A stretch of DNA of 25,373 nt from DATJFH01 sp035495815 (GCA_035495815.1 DATJFH010000097.1:1-25373), one strand, 5' to 3'; positions 15,110-24,381 are shown, counted from the stretch's first letter. The notes: generated by a model from the letters alone, not told the origin. Numbers and translations: made by a program.

Positions 15110-15173
15110 GTTGCGATACAAACTGCCGCTATTGGAGTGACGCAATAATGAAGCAGCAAGTTTCCGGCCAGTG

Positions 15174-15193
15174 CTTCTAAATACTTCTAAATA
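15174..15193. repeat. Tandem 10-base repeat upstream of the VWFA gene
   Basis: CTTCTAAATA occurs twice in a row without a gap (15174-15183 and 15184-15193), about 80 bases upstream of the VWFA start. One helical turn per unit puts both copies on the same DNA face, as expected of a regulator site. It could also be a chance AT-rich slip duplication. Confidence 0.7.
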
Positions 15194-15216
15194 TAAGCTC
15201 CACCAGCCATATGGGT

Positions 15217-15249
15217 CCGGTAAACCCCTGGGCACGAACCGGGTAACCC
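15217..15249. repeat. Spaced imperfect direct repeat CCGGTAAACCC / CCGGGTAACCC
   Basis: Copies at 15217-15227 and 15239-15249 differ at 1 of 11 positions, with starts 22 bases apart, about two helical turns. The second is part of CGGGT-A-ACCCG (15240-15250), a near-perfect palindrome, and the first lies in GGGT-7-ACCC-like symmetry. This looks like a paired operator, but no known regulator site is recognised. Confidence 0.45.
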
Positions 15250-15282
15250 GAGACTTTTTGCCCTGACTGCCGGGGCTTCCCA

Positions 15283-17646
15283 CTATGCGACCCAACCTAA
15301 GGCGACAAGCCGCACGGAAATATTTGTTTTCTTCGGACGTACCGATACGACGTCGAGTTGCACACACGCCGGATCCATTTTCACCGGCAGCTCCGCCAGC
15401 TTTTTCTGGAACTCCGCGCCGGTTTCGTCGATCATCGCCTGCACCGCTTCCACGGTCTCGCCAGCGCGCTCGACGTCCGCCGCCTCTTTCCGGGAGCGTC
15501 CGGCCGAACGGGCGACGGTGGCCGCCCGGTTGAGGGTCGCCATACTGAGCGTCTTGCGGCCCAGAAACGCGCCCAGCAGAGCCGTTCCCACCGAGACGGC
15601 GGTTTGCAGCGTCTGCTGCTGCGCCTGTCCTTTCTCCCGCTCCACGGCCTGCTCCGCTTTGCGTTTGCGTTCGGCGAGCGCAGCCAGCCTGGGCGCGTAG
15701 GCTTTCTTCAGCTCTTCGGCCTGCCGGTCGCGCTCCTCCCGGGCAGCCTGCTGCAGACGCACCCGGAAATCGCGCTCCGATTCGCCGGGCTTTGAAAGCG
15801 CATCGAGCGGCTCGCAGCGGAACAGGTCCAGCTTCTGAGTCCGGAAAAGCCAGGAATTGAAGTCGCGCGTCCAGGCGGTGTAGCTTTTTGGATTCGCGGC
15901 GGGGGCGGGCAGCTCCGTGAAGCCGGCGCCGGGGACCGGCTCCTTCTCCAGGTCGCCGGGAGCAAGATCGAGCTCCTCGGCTTCGTCCCAGTTCACCGGC
16001 ACGGCGTCGCCGTTGAGAGGAGTGGACGCAACCACGTCGCGCTTTTCATCCACGCCGGTCCTGGCGTCGATGAAATGCACCTGCGCGATGCCGAGAAGCA
16101 CGGGCCGGTAGGACATCCCCTCCAGCGCGCCGCGGGCCGGAACGAAGTACTGCGGAATTTGAGCCGGCAGGACCGGACGCGCGGCCGACGCAGCTTTGGC
16201 GGCCGGAACCCGGGAAGCAGGCTCGAGCGGTGTTTTCCGCGCCGACATCAGCGTCTGGATCTGATTCCGGGTCAGAGGACCGCGCAGGTAGGAGAGGGTC
16301 CAGCGCGTCTCGAACACCACCGGCTGGTCCTCATGGACGTTGTTCATCAGGAAGACGCGGCTGCCGAGGGCGCCGAGCACGCGCTCCATTCTCGACCGGT
16401 CGAACTTCGCGCCCGTTTCGCCGGCCGCGCTCTGCAGGCCGTCCAGCAGACGAGCTTTGTCGCGTTCGGTCTGCAGCCGGCCGACAAACCAGGTTCCCGC
16501 GTTCGCGAGGCCCTTGTAGTCGAGGTCCACCGGGTTTTGGGTCGCGAGCACCACTCCGAGGCCGAAGGCCCGCGCCTGTTTGAGCAGCGTCAACAGGGGG
16601 CGCTTCGAGGGCGGATTGGCCACGGGCGGAAAGTAGCCGAAGATCTCGTCCATGTACAGGATGGCCCGCAGGCTGGTGGTGCCCGACTGCGCCCGCACCC
16701 AGGCCAGCGCCTGGTTCAGCAGCAGCGACACGAAGAACATCCGCTCGGCGTCGCTCAAGTTCGCGATGGAAAGGATGGAAATGCGCGGCTTTCCCTGGTC
16801 CGTATGCAGCAGCCGGCCGATATCGAGCGGCTCGCCTTCGAGCCAGGCTTCGAAGCCCGGCGACGCGACCAGGTTGTTCAGAGCCATGACCAGGCCGAAG
16901 CGATCTTTGGGCGGATAAAACGAATCGAGGTCCATCACGCCCACTCGCGAGAACGGCGGCGACTGGATGCGGCCGATGAGGGCAGCCAGGTCGAGGTCCT
17001 CGCCCTTCTCCCAGGCGGAGCTGAGGATGGTCGAGAGCAGGATGTGCTCGCGGCTCTGCAGCGGATCGGCGTCGATTCCGGCCAGCCCCAGCAGGCTGCT
17101 CGCGACGCCGCTGACGCGGTCGCGGAACAACTCGCGGTCCTGGCGGGTGGCGTCGTCCTGGGCGGCGAAGCTTTTCATCACCGACAGCGGAAGACCGGCG
17201 TTGCTACCCGGCGTGTAGACCGCGATATCGGCCGAGGCGCGGAGTTTGGCGATGCGGGCGCCGTCCTGGCCGGAGTCGGCCAGACCCTGGCGCCAGAGCT
17301 GCGACTGCCTGGCCGCGAACTCGTCCGGCGACAGGCCCTGGTTCCGGGCGTCGTCCTCGTTGATCCAGGGACGGAAATCGGCGGGCTGCAGGCCGGGGAA
17401 CGTCAGCAGCAGGTTGGCGAGATCGCCTTTGGGATCGATCACGATGGCCGGCACGCCGTCGATGGCGGCTTCTTCGAGGAGCCCGATGCACAGACCAGTC
17501 TTGCCGCTCCCGGTCATCCCGACGCACACGGCGTGGGTCACCAGATCCCTGGAGTCGTACAGCAGCAAGTCGGTCCGGGGCTGCTTCCGTTCCAGATCGT
17601 AGCCGCGGCCGAGGTAAAAGGAACCCAGTTTTTCGTAATCCTGCAT
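15283..17646 (-). CDS. HerA/FtsK-like ATPase (DUF87/DUF853-type) with C-terminal coiled coil
   Basis: 787 residues from ATG 17646. The N-terminal part is a HerA-type motor: LGRGYDL and a strand pair, Walker A GMTGSGKT (43-50), VIDPKGDLANLL (69-80), Walker B LRAILYMDEIFG (326-337, with D333 and E334), a sensor-like LATQNP (367-372), and an arginine-rich VGRLQTERDKARLLDGL segment (388-404) that could hold the trans-acting arginine. Residues 470-620 are a proline/alanine-rich linker and an unassigned region. Residues 625-680 are charged and probably coiled coil; a short hydrophobic patch (SVGTALLGAFLG, 685-696), a second helical stretch and a small C-terminal domain follow. HerA relatives are hexameric DNA translocases that work with nucleases. 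No NurA is next to it. It follows addA by 49 bases on the same strand, pointing to DNA end processing. No ribosome binding site is obvious. Confidence 0.85.
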   Translation of the reverse strand: MQDYEKLGSFYLGRGYDLERKQPRTDLLLYDSRDLVTHAVCVGMTGSGKTGLCIGLLEEAAIDGVPAIVIDPKGDLANLLLTFPGLQPADFRPWINEDDARNQGLSPDEFAARQSQLWRQGLADSGQDGARIAKLRASADIAVYTPGSNAGLPLSVMKSFAAQDDATRQDRELFRDRVSGVASSLLGLAGIDADPLQSREHILLSTILSSAWEKGEDLDLAALIGRIQSPPFSRVGVMDLDSFYPPKDRFGLVMALNNLVASPGFEAWLEGEPLDIGRLLHTDQGKPRISILSIANLSDAERMFFVSLLLNQALAWVRAQSGTTSLRAILYMDEIFGYFPPVANPPSKRPLLTLLKQARAFGLGVVLATQNPVDLDYKGLANAGTWFVGRLQTERDKARLLDGLQSAAGETGAKFDRSRMERVLGALGSRVFLMNNVHEDQPVVFETRWTLSYLRGPLTRNQIQTLMSARKTPLEPASRVPAAKAASAARPVLPAQIPQYFVPARGALEGMSYRPVLLGIAQVHFIDARTGVDEKRDVVASTPLNGDAVPVNWDEAEELDLAPGDLEKEPVPGAGFTELPAPAANPKSYTAWTRDFNSWLFRTQKLDLFRCEPLDALSKPGESERDFRVRLQQAAREERDRQAEELKKAYAPRLAALAERKRKAEQAVEREKGQAQQQTLQTAVSVGTALLGAFLGRKTLSMATLNRAATVARSAGRSRKEAADVERAGETVEAVQAMIDETGAEFQKKLAELPVKMDPACVQLDVVSVRPKKTNISVRLVALGWVA

Positions 17647-17695
17647 GGTTGGGCTGGATGACAGCCGACTCTGAAATTTTCCCACAGGGCCGGTC

Positions 17696-20600
17696 TCAAG
17701 CGCGCAAGAGAACACCTTTCGCGGGAAGTCCGGTGAGCCGGGACAGGGCCTCGGCGTACCATTGCGCCTGCCGTTCATACCGCTTGAGGCTGGCGCCAAG
17801 CTCGGCGTCGGTTTTGAAGTCGACGACAGTCCAGCCGTCCTCGTCGAGGAAAGCGAGGTCCATGACGCCTTCAAGCGTGCGGTCTCCGCCGATAGGAAGC
17901 GACAGCGGCGATTCCCGAAGGACGCGCCGCGCCGCGCGGGCGCGGGCGAGCAGCGGATGCGCCAGCACGGCCAGGACCGCGTCCACTGCCGCCGCCGTCT
18001 CCTCCTCGCTCGCGGCCAGCAGTTTGCCGTGCAGCGCCGCCAGCGGCTCCAGCTGCTCCCGTCCGGCGCCCAGGTCCGCGTCCCGCAGGATGGCGTGCAG
18101 CAGCTCGCCGAAGCGGGGCCCGCGCGGCCTGCCGGCAATCTGAGTCACTGTATGGACAGCCACCGCGATCGGCTTTCCAGGCGGAGGCTCGGCGAGGCCG
18201 GTCGGGGTGACTACTTCGAATTCGCGCGCTCGCCCCCGCTCGAGGGCGACGGTGCGCGCGGCCTGCCAGGCTTTGTGCCGGTCGAGGCTGGCCGCGGCCT
18301 CGCCCTCCGCCTGGAGGATATCCATCTGCCGCAGACCGAAGTTCTCCGGAGCGTTGAGGTCGAGCGCCGCCGGATCCCACCACACCACTTCGTGGCGTCC
18401 GGCTTGCGGCGTGTGCGCTCCGGGCTTGATGGAGGGGTCCTCCAGGGAAACGGTTTCCGCCGGGCGGCTGAGCACCGTGCTGGTTCCGCGGAAGGAGGCG
18501 TACGGCCGCGGATGCGGCTTCCTCCAGTTGGCGGGCGCGGGATAGATCGCCTTGCTGAGCGGCGAAAGCCAGCCGTCGAGCTCCTCATCGCCCACCGCCG
18601 GGACCACCAGCAGGTCCCGCGCACGGGTGGCCGCGACGTAGGCCACGCGCACACCCTCCGCGCGCTCGCGCGTCATCTCCTCGGCCTCGCGATCGATCAG
18701 TTCCCAGGGCGCGCAGCGCAGCAGACGGGTGGCGCACAGGCCGCGGCCGGCGTCGACGTACCGGTCCGGTTCCGAGGCCGTGAGATTGGCCGTGATATCG
18801 GCCAGAATCACCACCGGGAACTCCAGGCCCTTCGCGGTGTGGACGGTCATCAGCCGCACTCCGTCGGCGGCTTCTTCGAGGACCAGCGCTTCGGGCGAAT
18901 CCGACTTCTCGGCCTGGGCGGCCAACTCCTCGACGAAGCCGCGAAACGAGATGCCGCCCGTGAGCTCGAACGTGCGGGCCAGGTCGCCGATGCGGTAGAC
19001 GTTCGCCAGCGCCTGGTGTCCCGTGGGACGCATGGCGAATCCGGCATGCGCGCGCACCGCTTCGAGCAAGGCGTTGACGGTGTCGGCGATCGGACGGCGG
19101 TTGCGCGCGCGATGCAGCTCCGCCAGCCGGCCGAGGGCGTCCGTCACCTGCTGGAATTCCAGGCCGGCCTGCGGCGGATACTTGCGGAACGGGTGGAAGC
19201 GTCCCAGTTCGTGACGGAAGCGCAGCAGCGTGGCGTCGGAAATGGCGAACAGGGAGCCTCGCAGCGTGGCAAAGACCGACAGCTCGTCCTCGGGCCACTC
19301 GATGGCGGTCAGCGCCGCGCGCAGGGTCTCCACTTCCTCGCGATGATGGAAGGACTTCGATCCCACCAGCAGGTGCGGCTGCCCGCGCGATTCGAGCGCT
19401 TTCAGGTAGTCGCGCGTTACGTCCGTCCCCCAACTGGTAAAGCGCCGGAACAGGATGCAGACGTGACGGGCGGCGACGGGAATCAGCGCATCTGTTTCGG
19501 GATGGCGAATTTTCCAGCCGCTCTTCCGCACCAGCCAGTCGACGAATGCGGCGACCGCGTCGGGAAGGCATTCGCTGATACTGGCTCTCGAGATGCGCGT
19601 CGAGCCGTAGGGGCGCGGCGCCGGCAGCGCGATGACGCAGGGCTGATCGGGATGAGAAGGGCCGTTCTCCTCGATGGGCGAATAGTCGGCCTGGCAGCTC
19701 GTTTCGTCGCCGGTCATCTCCGTGGCGAAAGCGGCGTTCACGAATTCCTGGATGCCGCGGACGGAGCGATAGCTGCGGGTCAACACGACGCGCTTGACGC
19801 CGCGGCTTTCGAACGTCCGGCAGACCCGCTGGTACAGGCTCACGTCCGCGCGGCGGAATTTGTAGATCGACTGCTTGGGGTCTCCGACCAGGAACAGCTT
19901 GCCCGGCGCCGGCGTGGTTTCGAGCCAGTCGGCTTGCGTCGGATCGGCGGCGGCCAGCAGCAGAAGGATGGCGGCCTGCAGCGGATCGGTATCCTGAAAC
20001 TCGTCCACGAAGATGTGGGTGAAGCGCTCCTGGAAATAGGCGCGGACGTGGGGATTCTCCGCGAGCAGGTCGCGGGCGCGGAGGAGCAGGTCGACGAAAT
20101 CCAGCTTACCCGCGCGGTCCTTGAGCGCGGTGTAGCCGCTGACCAGGTCCTGCATCTCGGCGCGCAGCTCGGCTGCCAGGTCGGCGCCGGCGCGGATGCG
20201 AAAATCGTCCAGCGAAGCCAGCAGACGGTCGCGGCTGGCCAGCACGTCCTCGCGGCGGACGCCTTCGGCGAAGAAGCCGGATCCTTTTTTCCTGCTGTCC
20301 CTTTTCAAATCCCGCAGCAGCTTGAGCAGCAGGCTTTCCAGCGTGTCGAAATCCCTGCGCCCGCTGCGGGCGAGCCAGGTGAGCAGCTGCCGCACGGGGG
20401 CCAGGGCAGCCACCAGGTTATCGCCCGGGCGGCGGCACTGCGCCATCATCAGGCCGAGCTCGGAGACATGCGCCAGCAGCTTCGTGACGGCCTGCTCGCG
20501 GTCGAATTCCTCGCGCCGCCACAGCTCCGGGAAGTCGCGCCACTCGATCAGCTTGCGGCCGGCGGCGCGCAGTTGCTCGAGGGCGGGTTCGCTGAGCCAG

Positions 20601-21121
20601 GAATCGCGCCAGGCGAGGCGGGCCAGCGCGCGGCGCAGCCCGGGAGACGATTCGCCGAGCCTGCGCTGGAACCACTGATCGAAAGCCCGGCCGAACAGGC
20701 GCGACGCTTCCTGGTCGGTCAGCTCCTCGAAGGCCGGATCCACGCGGGCTTCGACCGGGCGTGAGCGCAAAATCTGCGCGCAGAAGCCGTGGATCGTGCC
20801 GATAGCGGCCTCTTCGAGGGCCTTCAAGGCATTTTCCAGACAGTCGCGCTCGGCCGGGTCGGCGGCCTCCGCGCGCGCGTTGTCCAGTTCCTGCCGCAGC
20901 CGGATTTTCAATTCGCCGGCCGCTTTGTGGGTGAAGGTAACGGCCACCACGCGGTCGACCGTGGTCCGTCCCTTGGCCAGCGCCTGTACGATGCGCGCCA
21001 CCAGTTGGGTGGTCTTGCCGGTACCGGCCGAGGCCTCGACGATGAGGCTGTCGTCCAGCGATTCGCGAATGACGCGCCGCGCGGCGGCATCGGCAGGGGA
21101 CGGCTGCAGGGACGGGATCAT
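17696..21121 (-). CDS. addA: AddA/RecB-like UvrD-family helicase-nuclease
   Basis: 1141 residues, close to typical AddA. The ATG at 21121 overlaps the addB stop (ATGA), with GAGGA (21129-21133) 7 bases upstream. Superfamily 1 helicase motifs in order: I EASAGTGKTTQ (29-39), Ia VAVTFTHKAAGEL (59-71), II FVDEFQDTDPLQ (371-382), III LVGDPKQSIYKFRRAD (411-426), IV VVLTRSYRS (445-453), V VRLMTVHTAKGLEFPVV (755-771), VI RVAYVAATRARDLL (825-838). The C-terminal RecB-type nuclease is intact: H1009 (FGELLHAIL), D1088 (GVMDLAF), D1101-F-K1103 and a Q-x-Q-WYAEAL tail. With AddB it would unwind and degrade double-stranded ends and load RecA for repair. The AddA name rests on the addB partner; a RecB-like solo label is also possible. 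Confidence 0.9.
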   Translation of the reverse strand: MIPSLQPSPADAAARRVIRESLDDSLIVEASAGTGKTTQLVARIVQALAKGRTTVDRVVAVTFTHKAAGELKIRLRQELDNARAEAADPAERDCLENALKALEEAAIGTIHGFCAQILRSRPVEARVDPAFEELTDQEASRLFGRAFDQWFQRRLGESSPGLRRALARLAWRDSWLSEPALEQLRAAGRKLIEWRDFPELWRREEFDREQAVTKLLAHVSELGLMMAQCRRPGDNLVAALAPVRQLLTWLARSGRRDFDTLESLLLKLLRDLKRDSRKKGSGFFAEGVRREDVLASRDRLLASLDDFRIRAGADLAAELRAEMQDLVSGYTALKDRAGKLDFVDLLLRARDLLAENPHVRAYFQERFTHIFVDEFQDTDPLQAAILLLLAAADPTQADWLETTPAPGKLFLVGDPKQSIYKFRRADVSLYQRVCRTFESRGVKRVVLTRSYRSVRGIQEFVNAAFATEMTGDETSCQADYSPIEENGPSHPDQPCVIALPAPRPYGSTRISRASISECLPDAVAAFVDWLVRKSGWKIRHPETDALIPVAARHVCILFRRFTSWGTDVTRDYLKALESRGQPHLLVGSKSFHHREEVETLRAALTAIEWPEDELSVFATLRGSLFAISDATLLRFRHELGRFHPFRKYPPQAGLEFQQVTDALGRLAELHRARNRRPIADTVNALLEAVRAHAGFAMRPTGHQALANVYRIGDLARTFELTGGISFRGFVEELAAQAEKSDSPEALVLEEAADGVRLMTVHTAKGLEFPVVILADITANLTASEPDRYVDAGRGLCATRLLRCAPWELIDREAEEMTRERAEGVRVAYVAATRARDLLVVPAVGDEELDGWLSPLSKAIYPAPANWRKPHPRPYASFRGTSTVLSRPAETVSLEDPSIKPGAHTPQAGRHEVVWWDPAALDLNAPENFGLRQMDILQAEGEAAASLDRHKAWQAARTVALERGRAREFEVVTPTGLAEPPPGKPIAVAVHTVTQIAGRPRGPRFGELLHAILRDADLGAGREQLEPLAALHGKLLAASEEETAAAVDAVLAVLAHPLLARARAARRVLRESPLSLPIGGDRTLEGVMDLAFLDEDGWTVVDFKTDAELGASLKRYERQAQWYAEALSRLTGLPAKGVLLRA

Positions 21122-24100
21122 GGCATGTTCCTCAGGTCCTGCAGCGTGTCCAGGCGATCGCCCTTCTTGCGCTGGATGCGCAGCTCCTCGTGCGGACCGC
21201 AGACGCAGCGGTAATCGCAAAAGCCGCAGGCGTCCTTCTGCGGCGCGGCGGGCAGGAAGCCCTCTCCGATCGCATTGGAAATCAAATCCAGCACCCGCGC
21301 GATGCGGTCGCGCGTGCTGCTGTTGACGGGAATTTCCACGCGCTGGTAGTTGCCCCTCTGCGTGCAGTAGAAAAGCTGCGCGGATTCCACCTGCCCGCCG
21401 AGCACCGCCTCGGCGGCCAGCGCGTACAGCAGCGGCTGAAGCGCGGTTCCGCCGCCCACATAAGCCGGCGGCCGTTCCGGCGCTTTGCCCGTCTTGTGGT
21501 CGATGACGCGCAGCGTGCCCCGGCCCGTGTGTTTTTCCACCAGGTCGATGGACCCGCGCAGCCTGGCGCCGCCCGGTGTCACGGCCTCCGCTTGGCTGCT
21601 GGCGGGATCGCGGTCCGGATCCCGGCCGAGCCCGAAGGCCAGCTCGAAGTGGACGGGCAGCCAGTCGCCGTCGCCCGAGGCGAGCTGCCCCAGCCACCCG
21701 TGCAGGTCGGCGCGAATCTCCTCCACTTCGCTGGCCCAGACGCGCGCGATGGCCGGCGCCAGGTCTTCTTCATACTGTGAAGCGACCCGGTTCAGCGTAC
21801 GATCCGCCGCGTCGCGGACCGCGCCCAGCCCGTCGCGATTCACCGGCAGCAAGCCGCCGGCGCTGAGCTCGGTAAAAAGATCGCGCTGCACGGAGTGGAA
21901 CAGCGCGCCGCGCGTCAGCGGGTCCATCTGCTCGAGCGCCACCGGCGCCTCCCGCGGCCGCAGTTGATGGATCGCGTGCAGCAGGAAGCGGTAAGGACAG
22001 GCGGCGTAATGCTGCAGCGACGACGGCGAGTAGGCGCGGGCGCTGAGCTTATCCCGCTGCAGGGCGGCGCTCAGGGCGGCTTCCGGGTCCACCAGGCCGT
22101 CCGCGTACGTCCATTTGCTCGTCCAGCGATAAGCGCGCGCGCGCAGCGAGCGGCCCAGCGCTTGGTTGACTTCCACCAGGTAACGCACCGAGCCGCGCTC
22201 TTTCCGCTCGAGAGCCCGGCGGATCGAGACCAGATCGTACTCGGCGTCGTCGATGGCGTCCGCGTGGCCGGCGGGCGCGGGCCAATCGAGCCGCGATTGC
22301 GCGCCCTGAGCGGCATGCTTCTCAAAAGCCCGCAGCTCGGGAAGGCGGCCCAGAGCGGCGCGGAGGATCTCCAGCGCATACAGCGAAGGGACGCGGGGAC
22401 GCGCTTGCGCGACATCCACGCGGGCGTACGAAAAAATGAGCCGCCCGGAAGCCGCGGCCACGGCGCGATGCAGCAGGAGCCGCTCCTGTCGCACGCGCTC
22501 GGTCTGCGTCCGGAGCCGGCTTTCCGCCTGAGCCCGGTGGACGTCCAGCAGGAGGGGATCCTCCATCACTTTCTTGGGGAACAGTCCCTCGGCCAGTCCG
22601 GGCAGGAAGACGACGTCGAAGCCGCGCCCGCGCGCCTCGTCTATGGACGCGACGTAGACGCTTCCGTAACGGCGCGGATCCGGCTCGCGGCGCAGGAAAC
22701 GCAGCCGGTCGGAGAGGACGTTGAAGACTTCGTCGAGCGCCACCGGCCCCACCTCTTCCATCGACTGCAGCTCGCTCAGGACGGCCAGCACGGGCGCGGG
22801 CCGCCGCAGAGCCGCGCGGGCCAGATCGTGCAGCGCCCCGAGCCATACTCCCCAAACCGCCGAAGCCGGCAGCGCATGTAACCGCCGGATCAGGGGCAAC
22901 GCAAAACGCTGCAGGTTCTTCAGCCGGTCGATCTGGTCGATCAGGCGGGTGTAAGCCGCGCTGTTCTCATCGAGCTCCCGCAGTTGCAGGCGCAGCTCCT
23001 GTTCCAGGCCGCGCAGGCGGCGCTCCCAGCGGTCCGCGCCGCCGATTACGGCCGCGTCCACCAGCAGCGTCTCCCAGCCGACCGGGGATTGCAGCGTGCC
23101 GCTGATGACCGGCGACGTCTCGTCCGCGGGTGGCTCGGGCGGCTCATCCGGAGGGGGGGGCTCGGCTGGACCGGCGAAGGCGGCCAGCAGCTCGTCATCG
23201 GGCGGAAGCGGCGCCGCGTCCTCCGGTTCGCCGGGCGAGGGGACCTGCGCCAGCGACAGGTACTCGCTGAAGCGCGTCGCCGAGCAGCCTTCGCCCGCGC
23301 AGGCCAGCAGGGCGAGGAAAGCGCGCCCGGCCGGGTCGGGCCGCACCACGCCGCGGCTGAAGTGCGCCGGTATGCCGGCTCGCCGCATGGCCTCTTCGAG
23401 GAACGGCTGGTAGCGCTCCGGGTCGCGCAGCAGTATGGCGGCGCGGTCGAAGGAAAATCCGCCGGCCGCCATTTTGTGCAGCCGCCTGGCGATTTCGACG
23501 CACTCCATGCCCTCGCCGGGCGCGGAGAAGTAGTCGACCGTTCCGTCCAACAGCTCCGACGCCGGCGCTTGCGGCGAGAACAGGAAGCGGCGCACCCGGT
23601 CGAGATCGCCCGCGGCGGCGGGGCTCACATCTTCTGCGGACACGCCGAGCATGCCGGCGAGCGCATCGCGACGGAGCTCGTCGCCGCAGAGCGTCGCCGC
23701 CAGAACTCGAGGCGAGCGCGAGATCAGCGCCGCCACCAGCTCCCGGGAAAGGGCGGAATCGATCGGCGGGTCGATGAGAATCACCGGCAGGCCTGCGAAT
23801 CGATGCCGGCCTTCGGAAGCCGCGGCCGTAGCCAGACGCAGCAGCGCGGCCAGATCGGCAATCGCGGTCTCCGCCAGCGTCTGCTCGTATAAGGCGAGCA
23901 GCCGGGAAAGGTCGCGCCCCGGCTCTCCGGCTTCCGCGAGCGCCGCCGGCCCGACCGCTTCGAGGCGCAGTTCGGTGAGCGTCGCGGCCAGCGCCCTTGC
24001 GAACCCGGGGGTCGCCGAGACCGGCGCGAAGTACGGAATCCCTTGCGCTTTCCGCAACGCGTGTACGATTCGGGCCGCGATGGCCTCGACGCCCAGGCGG

Positions 24101-24345
24101 CTGGCCGGCGCTTTGCCCTCCGCGACCATGCGGGGCGTCGCCAGGGCCGCCGCAAGCTGGTTGAGCGTCAGGCGATGCACACCCAGCGCGCCCGACGGCA
24201 GACAGCGGCGCGCAAGATCGTCGGCCGCGCCTTTGGACGGAGCCACCAGCAGGACTTCCGAAGCGTTGTCGATGGAGCGCAGGAACTCGCCGGCATGCGC
24301 AGCCAGAGCCGCGTAGGAGTGGGCGGTAAGCAGCCGGTGGGGCAA
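21118..24345 (-). CDS. addB: AddB-like PD-(D/E)XK nuclease with inactivated helicase domain and Fe-S cluster
   Basis: 1075 residues from TTG 24345; no in-frame ATG lies nearby and the N-terminal strand (HRLLTAHSYAALA) needs this start. The region where AddB usually has a Walker A reads VLLVAPSKGAADDLARR (31-47) with no GKT, so the helicase half is probably structural, as in proteobacterial-type AddB (inactivated superfamily I helicase). A proline/acid-rich insert occupies about 368-415. The C-terminal nuclease has H817 (GALFHSV), D934 (LRGSIDLVE) and D949-H-K951 (VIDHKTGK). Four cysteines, C783 (AACPYRF), C1040, C1043 and C1049 (C-x2-C-x5-C), match the AddB-type [4Fe-4S] cluster that staples the nuclease domain. 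First gene of the addB-addA-HerA operon and overlapping addA by 4 bases. Its start is 49 bases from the divergent Asp-box gene. Confidence 0.87.
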   Translation of the reverse strand: MPHRLLTAHSYAALAAHAGEFLRSIDNASEVLLVAPSKGAADDLARRCLPSGALGVHRLTLNQLAAALATPRMVAEGKAPASRLGVEAIAARIVHALRKAQGIPYFAPVSATPGFARALAATLTELRLEAVGPAALAEAGEPGRDLSRLLALYEQTLAETAIADLAALLRLATAAASEGRHRFAGLPVILIDPPIDSALSRELVAALISRSPRVLAATLCGDELRRDALAGMLGVSAEDVSPAAAGDLDRVRRFLFSPQAPASELLDGTVDYFSAPGEGMECVEIARRLHKMAAGGFSFDRAAILLRDPERYQPFLEEAMRRAGIPAHFSRGVVRPDPAGRAFLALLACAGEGCSATRFSEYLSLAQVPSPGEPEDAAPLPPDDELLAAFAGPAEPPPPDEPPEPPADETSPVISGTLQSPVGWETLLVDAAVIGGADRWERRLRGLEQELRLQLRELDENSAAYTRLIDQIDRLKNLQRFALPLIRRLHALPASAVWGVWLGALHDLARAALRRPAPVLAVLSELQSMEEVGPVALDEVFNVLSDRLRFLRREPDPRRYGSVYVASIDEARGRGFDVVFLPGLAEGLFPKKVMEDPLLLDVHRAQAESRLRTQTERVRQERLLLHRAVAAASGRLIFSYARVDVAQARPRVPSLYALEILRAALGRLPELRAFEKHAAQGAQSRLDWPAPAGHADAIDDAEYDLVSIRRALERKERGSVRYLVEVNQALGRSLRARAYRWTSKWTYADGLVDPEAALSAALQRDKLSARAYSPSSLQHYAACPYRFLLHAIHQLRPREAPVALEQMDPLTRGALFHSVQRDLFTELSAGGLLPVNRDGLGAVRDAADRTLNRVASQYEEDLAPAIARVWASEVEEIRADLHGWLGQLASGDGDWLPVHFELAFGLGRDPDRDPASSQAEAVTPGGARLRGSIDLVEKHTGRGTLRVIDHKTGKAPERPPAYVGGGTALQPLLYALAAEAVLGGQVESAQLFYCTQRGNYQRVEIPVNSSTRDRIARVLDLISNAIGEGFLPAAPQKDACGFCDYRCVCGPHEELRIQRKKGDRLDTLQDLRNMP
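21129..21133 (-). promoter_or_regulatory. Ribosome binding site for addA inside the end of addB
   Basis: GAGGA on the minus strand, 7 bases before ATG 21121 and lying within the last codons of addB. Together with the ATGA stop-start overlap it supports coupled translation of the two complex subunits and fixes the addA start. Confidence 0.6.
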
Positions 24346-24351
24346 CTCACC

Positions 24352-24357
24352 AGAGTA
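24352..24357 (-). promoter_or_regulatory. Putative -10 element (TACTCT) for addB-addA-herA
   Basis: On the minus strand TACTCT, preceded by GG, lies 6 bases before TTG 24345, so the transcript would start at or beside the start codon (leaderless). A TTGACT at 24369-24374 is only 11 bases further upstream, too close to be its -35 box. Confidence 0.35.
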
Positions 24358-24381
24358 CCAAGCCAGCCAGTCAAGTTAGGG

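Larger units (their letters stand above)
15098..15282. other. Non-coding stretch upstream of the VWFA gene
   Basis: 185 bases, the longest gene-free stretch in the window and more AT-rich in its middle (about 15170-15200). It holds the ribosome binding site, a tandem 10-base repeat and a pair of CCGG-TAA-CCC sequences given separately. No clear sigma-70 promoter, intrinsic terminator for the upstream operon, or small ORF with support was found. Confidence 0.6.

Noticed and set aside
16075..17661. 528-codon open frame on the + strand
   Set aside because: Antisense to the HerA-like ATPase gene with its Walker motifs; shadow composition.
17762..20764. 1000-codon open frame on the + strand
   Set aside because: It is exactly antisense to addA, whose helicase and nuclease motifs are complete. 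The product is rich in Arg, Gly and Ala with no motif; long antisense frames are expected in GC-rich genes.
24369..24374. TTGACT as a -35 box for addB
   Set aside because: It is only 11 bases from the TACTCT candidate -10 element, too short for a sigma-70 promoter.
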